This document shows, in pieces, positions 58,089 through 64,000 of a stretch of 64,000 nucleotides of DNA. A program made the translations under genes and the position numbers. How positions within the stretch are numbered: the first letter of the stretch is position 1; every line of letters begins with the position of its first letter. The notes beneath the pieces are model-generated. The model was not told where the DNA came from. It worked only from the letters and a program-made list of their open reading frames with translations, and did not search any database. Source of the DNA: Fimbriimonadaceae bacterium (GTDB lineage Bacteria; Armatimonadota; Fimbriimonadia; Fimbriimonadales; Fimbriimonadaceae); contig JAIBBE010000066.1 of NCBI GenBank assembly GCA_019694835.1, positions 1-64,000 on the forward strand. The letters run 5' to 3'.

Positions 58089-60044
58089 TTAGAGATGGAA
58101 ATTGGTGTCCTCATGAGTCGTCACATTGACCTGGCCGTTAAAATAGGCCTTCAGTTCGTCCCGGATGACTGTAAATGGCCGACCACCACCTTTCAACAGA
58201 ATGTCATGGAAGCGGCGAATATCGAACCTGTCGCCCATTCTTCTCTTGCCTTCTTCGCGGAGCCGCATGATCTCCAATTGGCCACACTTATAGGCTAGGG
58301 CTTGTCCTGGCGTTGCGATATAGCGATCGACTTCTGAAAGTACGTCCGAGGGCGACAGCCCCGTATTTTCTTGCATGAATCGGATGGCGCGCTGCCGACT
58401 CCAGCCAAAATAGTGGATTCCTGTATCAACGACCAGGCGTGCGCATCTAAGGGCGTCGCCGGTAAGCATTCCTATGCGATAGAGGTCGCTGCTATAAAGA
58501 CCCATTTCATCTGCAAGACCTTCTGCATAGAGAGCCCAACCTTCTGAGAAGTCATCATCGATAAACCATTTTCTGAACTCCGGTATGCCTTTCAGCTTGG
58601 CGGCAATCGATAATTGCATGTGATGCCCTGGGAGAGTCTCGTGAAAGGTGATATCTTCCATTTCAAACCGAGGCTGTTCAGCCGGATTCAGCGGGTTGTA
58701 CATGAAGTATCCCGGGAGATTTCGGTTGAGGGGGCCGGGTGAGTAGTAGGGTCCTCCTGATGAAACTGCCTCAATGGAGGTCATGGGTCTGACGAGGCAC
58801 GTGGTCGGCGGACTGAGCGAGAACCACTTTGGCAACTCCCGTTCGGCGCGACGCATCGCCGCATTGGCAACGTCCTCAATCTCCTTGGATGAGACAAAAC
58901 GCCAAGTCACTTCGTCTCGCAGTCGATTAAGAATGGTTGCGAACGTCCTCTCGCCTAAGAGGGAGCCACCTAAATCCTCTATTCTCGTTCGTATCTTCCG
59001 TAACTCCATGAGGCCTAATTCGTGCAACTCTTCTGGCTGGTAATCACCCGATGTCGCCACTCGAATCGCCTTGCGATATAGGTTGCGTCCGTTCTCCAGA
59101 AACACAAGTCCAGGGGACTCGGACGATCGGGCTTTCGGCAGAATGATGCGTTTCAAGAAAGACCCATATCTTGCAAATGCGGGTCGAAGGTGCGTCGTGA
59201 TGCAGGTGAGAAGCTGTTTGTGAAGTCTGCTCAGCCTGGATCTATTCAGCCCGGTCTCCCTTCTAAGGGGATCGAGGAGGGGCCAATCTTGTGGCTTCTT
59301 CTGAATCAACTCATCTATCTGCTTCAGGGCGCCGATGATGACGTCCTTGTTCGCGACTAGGCCTGAATGCAGCCCTTGGCTCAGGTTGTCTGCGTGGACC
59401 CTGAGAATGTCTGCGTACTTCCGGCATCGCACTATGTAACTTTCGGCGTCTCGGTTTGAGTAGAGATGCGTGGTGTTGGCGTCGTCCAGCATTTGGATGA
59501 GAGGGCCAGCACCGGTGCTCACTGACCAACGATGAAATCCACTCGAGATCCAGAAGAGTTCCTTCTCAAGTTCGCGAGTTAGAGCGGCGAAGGAGATGCG
59601 ATCATTCAATACAAGGACTTTGCTGTCGATTTTGGAAAGACGATGTTGGAGGTTTCTCAGGGCAGCGGCGCGTTTCATTAGGGCTGCGGGCCGGATGTCC
59701 TCCAAGTGATCTTGGTATCGCGGATCTCCCACCCGCCGGGCCAAATCTGGATGCGTGCGAAGCATGAGCTCCCAGAAGTCCGAGCAAAGGGCGTTGAGCC
59801 GCTCGAGCCCATTGTCTTTGTGGAGCGTGGGAAGTACTTTTGAGCAGCCAAGGAGGCACAGGCAACTCACGCTGTTTGCTCCCCCCGGCAGGCTGGGTAG
59901 TAGGAGAAGTAGCTGCAGTGCCAACCTCGAGGCCACCCAACCGCGAGTTCTCCGCCTCCGAGCACCAAGCCATGGACATCGCGATAGGACGGAATCAGTC
60001 ACCTGCAGCTCTTTGGAGGTCGGCAAGCCCATATCTGCCGCCAT
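58089..60044 (-). CDS. DUF885 family peptidase-like protein
   Basis: About 651 residues from the ATG at 60044. The DUF885 signature FHETLPGHHMQL and DDFSEGWALYAEGLADEMG are clear, as is the C-terminal YIATPGQALAYKCGQLEI. Family members are predicted zinc metallopeptidases related to carboxypeptidase-type enzymes. A hydrophobic segment LALQLLLLLPSLPGG with a following LLGCSK suggests export, perhaps as a lipoprotein. The true start is uncertain: the frame is open to 60263, and a GTG at 59936 would place the signal first. Confidence 0.82.
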   Translation of the reverse strand: MAADMGLPTSKELQVTDSVLSRCPWLGARRRRTRGWVASRLALQLLLLLPSLPGGANSVSCLCLLGCSKVLPTLHKDNGLERLNALCSDFWELMLRTHPDLARRVGDPRYQDHLEDIRPAALMKRAAALRNLQHRLSKIDSKVLVLNDRISFAALTRELEKELFWISSGFHRWSVSTGAGPLIQMLDDANTTHLYSNRDAESYIVRCRKYADILRVHADNLSQGLHSGLVANKDVIIGALKQIDELIQKKPQDWPLLDPLRRETGLNRSRLSRLHKQLLTCITTHLRPAFARYGSFLKRIILPKARSSESPGLVFLENGRNLYRKAIRVATSGDYQPEELHELGLMELRKIRTRIEDLGGSLLGERTFATILNRLRDEVTWRFVSSKEIEDVANAAMRRAERELPKWFSLSPPTTCLVRPMTSIEAVSSGGPYYSPGPLNRNLPGYFMYNPLNPAEQPRFEMEDITFHETLPGHHMQLSIAAKLKGIPEFRKWFIDDDFSEGWALYAEGLADEMGLYSSDLYRIGMLTGDALRCARLVVDTGIHYFGWSRQRAIRFMQENTGLSPSDVLSEVDRYIATPGQALAYKCGQLEIMRLREEGKRRMGDRFDIRRFHDILLKGGGRPFTVIRDELKAYFNGQVNVTTHEDTNFHL

Positions 60045-60198
60045 GCTGAAGACCTGTCTCCGTACGATCCCCAGAAGACTCTGGTAGCAATAGTAGCGCG
60101 GGGTGGTAAGGGCAAGCCTAGGCCCCTCCTCCCGGAAGAGATGCCCGAGTCGTCCGGTGTGCTCATCAAGGCTCTCGAAATCTCCAGGTTCAGTAATC

Positions 60199-62340
60199 TC
60201 AATCACCAACCATTCCGTAGGTGGCGCTGAGCACGGCGTAGTCGGCGATGTCGGCGGTTTCATCGCCGTTTAGGTCGGCACGCACATCGAATCCGGCGTC
60301 TCCAACCGAGTAGCCGTAGGAGCCGGACAGGATCGCGTAGTCGCCTATTGCCACTTCGTTGTCGCCGTCGCAGTCCCCGTTGATCAAGTTGAAGTCCATG
60401 TCCGTCACAGAGGCACCAGACAGGCTAACGGGCGCTGATCGCGCAAGCCAGTGATCGGCCTTCACTCTTAAAGTCAGAGCTCCAATTCGCTCCAATATTA
60501 GTGCATACGCCCCGTCGCTTTCAAGAGTAACCGTCTTTAGGGCAACGGGTACCCCATCTCGGAGCACTTCAACCGTCACAGGGTGCACCGACGAACTGCC
60601 TACGAAATCACTCAGAATTACGCGGCCTGTAACAAGTGTCGGCAGTATTGAACGCTCTGCAATGAACCCGCGCAATGAACCACTGTTGTATCTTCCAACA
60701 CCTACGATGACTCCGGAATCGTTAATGGCTGTCCCCCTTTGCAGTTTCCAGCCCTGGGACTGAGGAGATAGAAGATCATCAATCCTTTGCGTGCCGCCAT
60801 CCGTGGTATTCAAGAACGCGTACTCTTCACCGTTTGACACCCGAAAGTAGCCGACAACGGTGCCGTCGAGGTTGACGTCGAGCGCTTCAGAGTGAACGGC
60901 CTCTGCAGGCATTGAGATCGGCACGAGTCCGTTGGAATTTGACCAAGTTGCAGCGTAGCGCTCTGGTCCAAGAAGAATAGGTTCGGAGCCACACACCTGG
61001 GCGAGATTGTTTATTGCTTGGGGGAAGCGGAGAGGAATTTCCTGGCGAGCCTGCCCGAACCAGATGGCTCCCGAATGGGGAGAGTCATCATACCAATCGC
61101 GGTATTGCCCGGTGGACACTCCATTGTCATTAATATCCGTCGCTTCACCATACCAAGGGAACGGCCCGGAGTAGGCGGGCAGGGAGAGTGGAACCATCGC
61201 TTGGCCGGGAGACTTTATCATCGGAATAATGAAAGAGTTTATTCCATTCGAGTGCCCGACAATCACCCCCGCTGAGTTTATTCCACGCGCAGCTGCGATT
61301 GGAGTTGAAGCCACATTGCCGACAAGTCCAAGGTCAATCCGAGCATTGTAAGGTGGATCCCACTTCACCGCACGAGTACCCCCGTTGGTGTAATAGAAAC
61401 CAACTACGGTTCCAGAGTCATTTATCGCTGATAGTTCCGATGCTCCTGCAGCCGTCCACCTTGAGCCATTGATCTGCTTGATATCGCCGTTTCTATCCGC
61501 AACACGCCCGCTATTGGATATGTCGACGGGGTACGAAACATAATTATCGAACATATCTAAGACGGTGTATCGAAGATCTGCTTGGCTAGGGTCCAACGAA
61601 AAGGCCTGGAGCGACACATCGTCGAAGAACATGGGACCTTGCGAGCCCCACATGGTGAGAAGACTGACCGTCAGTGGCTTCCCGATGTTTGGATCTGCGG
61701 CGGAAGCGTAGTAGGTCAAGTAAACTGTCTTTTTGACGCTGTTCGTCAGAATCGTCGTTGCGCCCGAAAAGTTGCTGGTACCCACGATCGACTGCGCCAG
61801 GACTGTGGCACCCGGTGCGAGGTTATCCTTATTCCCGGGGTCTGTAGTACCAGCAACCAACTGAATTTTGCCGCCCCTAGCTTGCGTAGGCGGGTTGAGT
61901 TGAACGAAGGCACTGGCTTTCAAGAAGTAGACCCGATTGGGCTCAATCTGGATGGGGGCCATCTGGCTGACCCGCCGGTCCCAGTTGTTGATGAACAAGG
62001 CCCTCGGGCCGTCAGAGCCAACCTCGGTCTTCCTCGCGATCCCGTGATCTGAAGAAGTGCCACCGTCATTGGGCACACGGTAGTCCCATCCCGGTACACC
62101 TCCGATGCCGAAAGAGTAGTAAAGGGGGTGGGAGGAGCTCAGTACTATGAGCTTCTGCTGGCCAATTGCCACATCTGTCTGACCCGGCAGTAAATTCGGC
62201 GCAGCTTCAAAACCCCCATTTACTAAGAGCGATTGGGCTGGAGCTGACGGGCTGCCGATAAGCGCGCCACAGGCGAAAGTGAGCTTCGCTGCGATGCAGC
62301 AGTGAAGACGAGTATTAGAGTTTGCTTTCATATCTTTCAC
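60199..62340 (-). CDS. Secreted HAF-repeat protein with dockerin-like C-terminus
   Basis: A 713-residue exported protein (signal LTFACGALIGSPSAPAQS). The N-terminal region (SLLVNGGFEAAPNLLPG) resembles a carbohydrate-binding-type jelly roll. A middle series of HAF-type repeats carries INDSGTVVGFYY, INSAGVIVGHSN, INDNGVSTGQY and INDSGVIVGVGR. The end is a dockerin-type pair of calcium loops (GDCDGDNEVAIGDYAILS and ADLNGDETADIADYAVLS). A cell-surface or complex-anchored role is likely; the function is unknown. Confidence 0.82.
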   Translation of the reverse strand: MKDMKANSNTRLHCCIAAKLTFACGALIGSPSAPAQSLLVNGGFEAAPNLLPGQTDVAIGQQKLIVLSSSHPLYYSFGIGGVPGWDYRVPNDGGTSSDHGIARKTEVGSDGPRALFINNWDRRVSQMAPIQIEPNRVYFLKASAFVQLNPPTQARGGKIQLVAGTTDPGNKDNLAPGATVLAQSIVGTSNFSGATTILTNSVKKTVYLTYYASAADPNIGKPLTVSLLTMWGSQGPMFFDDVSLQAFSLDPSQADLRYTVLDMFDNYVSYPVDISNSGRVADRNGDIKQINGSRWTAAGASELSAINDSGTVVGFYYTNGGTRAVKWDPPYNARIDLGLVGNVASTPIAAARGINSAGVIVGHSNGINSFIIPMIKSPGQAMVPLSLPAYSGPFPWYGEATDINDNGVSTGQYRDWYDDSPHSGAIWFGQARQEIPLRFPQAINNLAQVCGSEPILLGPERYAATWSNSNGLVPISMPAEAVHSEALDVNLDGTVVGYFRVSNGEEYAFLNTTDGGTQRIDDLLSPQSQGWKLQRGTAINDSGVIVGVGRYNSGSLRGFIAERSILPTLVTGRVILSDFVGSSSVHPVTVEVLRDGVPVALKTVTLESDGAYALILERIGALTLRVKADHWLARSAPVSLSGASVTDMDFNLINGDCDGDNEVAIGDYAILSGSYGYSVGDAGFDVRADLNGDETADIADYAVLSATYGMVGD

Positions 62341-62742
62341 ATTAGTTGGCCTTTGAGGGAATTAGCCATCCCGACGTCCAAAGACCGCCACGGCGATCAA
62401 CCGTGAGGTCCCCTCGGCGGGTCAGCGGGCGACTGTCCGCTCTGCGAACTTTTCATCTAGGCCTCAAGGTCGTATTGAGCGATCAAGCACAGGCTCTTTC
62501 CGGGTCGGTTCGCGCCGGAGTGCCGCGCGGTGTTAGCGAAGCGGCCGACCAGCCATGTTCGGTTCCAGCGCGAGAGCTTGGAGGGCATCTCCCTCTCCCC
62601 GAGGGGCTGGCCGCTGCGGCGCGGGCTGCGCTTCACAGGGGACATTGTGCGAGAGCCCATGTCTAAATCCCAGCTAAGTTCTCATAAGATAAGGCTGGAG
62701 AGCCTAAGTTAACCTATCTCTGTGGTTCAATAGGGGGTGACG
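62341..62742. other. GC-rich intergenic stretch
   Basis: About 400 bases between divergent genes. The part 62457-62660 is strongly GC-rich with inverted stretches and looks unlike both flanks. Its minus-strand frame (RHSGANRPGKSLCLIAQYDL) has poor coding character and may be a dispersed repeat. AGGGGGTGA before 62743 is the ribosome site of the next gene. Confidence 0.45.
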
Positions 62743-64000
62743 ATGATCGAAACTGGCCGCGAGACCGAAGGGGGTGAGAGCCCGCGACCACGACCGCGAA
62801 AGAGGGCGGTTCGGCTAACCGATGACGCGCTGGCGCAACTGATGAATGCGCTCTACACGAGATGGAAGGCCAGTGGAGCGACTGGCCGATTGACGCGTGA
62901 GGCCCGAGCGGAGTTGCTCGGGGTAAGCGTCTCGACAGGGGACCGCATCATCAATCAGCAGGGCGTTGATCGCCACACGCTCGTGCTTGCCTTCCAGAGC
63001 CTGACGCTTGAATGGGGAGACGGCCTGTGTGAATATGTCGTTCGGCCCGGTGACGAGGAACCTGAACCACCCGCTGCCACGGTAGACCCCGCAGTTCCCT
63101 CACCGCTTACGCGATCAAAGCGGAGAATGCGCTGGCTGCTCTGGCCGTTGGCCGCCCTGTTCTTGGTTGGGGCAAACCCGGTCTACCAGGAGGTCTCATT
63201 TTGGTACGACTCCGCGTACATTTCCAGCCTTGCAGAGGACTTCAACAAGAGCCTGAATATGGCCACCAACGAGTACTTTGCGGGGCATTATGTTGTTGCG
63301 GAAGAAGAGATCGGGAAAGCCCTCAAGTTGGCGCGTCGGCTCGGTAGGGCCGAGATGATTGCACTCGCATTGCGGATCGAAGCTGACATTGTCGCCGCCC
63401 AAGGATCGCTCTCCGAAGCGAGAGATCTCTATGCTCAGGCATTGACCATCAGAGAGTCCATGCGTGACGCGCGCAGCCGACCGGCCTTGCTTGAGGCCAT
63501 CGGCGACCTAGAGACCCGGATCGGAGACCTCAAGAGCGCCGAGATTCACCTCAAAGAGGGGCTGAAGGGCTACTCGCAGCAAAACGACCTTGGAGGTATT
63601 ACGATGTGCACCCGCGACCTCGGCACCGTCGCAATTGAGCATGGCCGACTGGACGAGGCTTCCCGCCTGTTCGCGTCGGCTCTGGAAGTTCTCGCAGGCA
63701 AAGACCCGGCCATGGTCAAGGATATCGAGGCACGCCAAGCCTTGGTACTTGGCGAGCGAGGTCAGTTTGCAGAGGCGAAGGAGGCTCTCCAAGCCTGCCT
63801 CGACTTTTGGGTCAAAAAGGATCATCAGAGGTGGATCGCTAAGACGCGATGGCAACTTGCGACTGTTGAGGCAGCGTCCGGGGATCTTCGCAAGGCGCTT
63901 CAAAGCCTGGCCCTTGCCAGGGAAGGCTACCAGCGCGCGGGTGATCGGGCTGGGGTTGCGGATTGTGAGCGCACTTTGCAGGAACTTCAGCGGACACAAG
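62743..64000 (+). CDS. HTH/transmembrane/TPR protein, off the right edge
   Basis: From an ATG with AGGGGGTGACG upstream, 419 residues are visible. A basic N-terminus leads into a HTH-like domain (residues 25-95, ARAELLGVSVSTGDRI), a single membrane helix starts near residue 129 (MRWLLWPLAALFLVG), and at least six TPR-like helical repeats follow (LEAIGDLETRIGDLKSAE). The plan is of a membrane-tethered DNA-binding or signalling protein with an external TPR array. The C-terminus is missing. Confidence 0.78.
   Translation, partial: MIETGRETEGGESPRPRPRKRAVRLTDDALAQLMNALYTRWKASGATGRLTREARAELLGVSVSTGDRIINQQGVDRHTLVLAFQSLTLEWGDGLCEYVVRPGDEEPEPPAATVDPAVPSPLTRSKRRMRWLLWPLAALFLVGANPVYQEVSFWYDSAYISSLAEDFNKSLNMATNEYFAGHYVVAEEEIGKALKLARRLGRAEMIALALRIEADIVAAQGSLSEARDLYAQALTIRESMRDARSRPALLEAIGDLETRIGDLKSAEIHLKEGLKGYSQQNDLGGITMCTRDLGTVAIEHGRLDEASRLFASALEVLAGKDPAMVKDIEARQALVLGERGQFAEAKEALQACLDFWVKKDHQRWIAKTRWQLATVEAASGDLRKALQSLALAREGYQRAGDRAGVADCERTLQELQRTQ

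Overview
The window looks like a chromosome segment from a member of the Armatimonadota, probably of the Fimbriimonadia type; this is inference, not proof. The signs are the planctomycete-style pair of DUF1549/DUF1553 cytochrome protein and DUF1501 protein, secreted tail-fibre-like repeat proteins, a HAF-repeat protein with a dockerin-like C-terminus, an M60-like peptidase, and a helix-turn-helix/TM/TPR protein, all at moderately high GC. No rRNA or complete tRNA gene was seen.

Host metabolism, 1-12.9 kb. A carboxylesterase runs off the left edge. A plus-strand operon encodes an FAD/Fe-S oxidoreductase of the glutamate-synthase small-subunit type, a complete single-chain pyruvate:ferredoxin oxidoreductase, and a dihydroorotate-dehydrogenase-like flavoprotein. 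Converging on it is a minus-strand operon: metallo-beta-lactamase-fold hydrolase, MeaB chaperone GTPase, the two separate subunits of a B12-dependent methylmalonyl-CoA-type mutase, and an acyl-CoA dehydrogenase. Together they suit propionate, odd-chain or branched-chain acyl-CoA breakdown.

Secreted and surface proteins, 13-25.3 kb. These are an M60-like metallopeptidase, a large cytochrome/DUF1549/LamG/DUF1553 protein, an NxxGxVAF-repeat protein, two paralogous tail-fibre-like exported proteins, and a Tat-exported DUF1501 protein.

Integrated element, from 25.4 kb to somewhere near 52-54 kb. It opens with a 3'-terminal fragment of a tRNA-Thr(CGT) gene, read as an attachment site. A tyrosine integrase, an excisionase-type HTH protein and a primase/RepA-like ATPase follow. 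Next comes a stretch of about 22.3 kb bracketed by inverted ~90-bp repeats at 29979-30067 and 52182-52276. Inside it is an eleven-gene minus-strand defence operon (46888 to 30476): DUF4007 protein, large AAA+ ATPase, PAPS-reductase-like BrxP, a ScoMcrA-head-like protein, a second DUF4007 protein, an unknown 146-aa protein, BrxC/PglY, PglZ, a BrxL-type ATPase, a cysteine desulfurase, and a detached BrxL/Lon domain. This is an expanded BREX type 4 system with its own sulfur-supply enzymes and no DNA methyltransferase, which suggests a sulfur-based (phosphorothioate) self mark. Downstream lie decayed genes, a frameshifted membrane/winged-helix gene, and a second small candidate defence cluster (PD-(D/E)XK nuclease-like, EVE/PUA-like, unknown).

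Beyond the right repeat, two similar structured RNAs resembling the SAM-I/SAM-IV riboswitch core each start directly after a promoter -10 box and precede a small gene: one unknown, one a CX5R phosphatase-like protein. From 55 kb the host-like secreted proteins resume: a CARDB/metallopeptidase/discoidin protein, an NTF2-like protein, a DUF885 protein and the HAF/dockerin protein. The HTH/TPR protein runs off the right edge.
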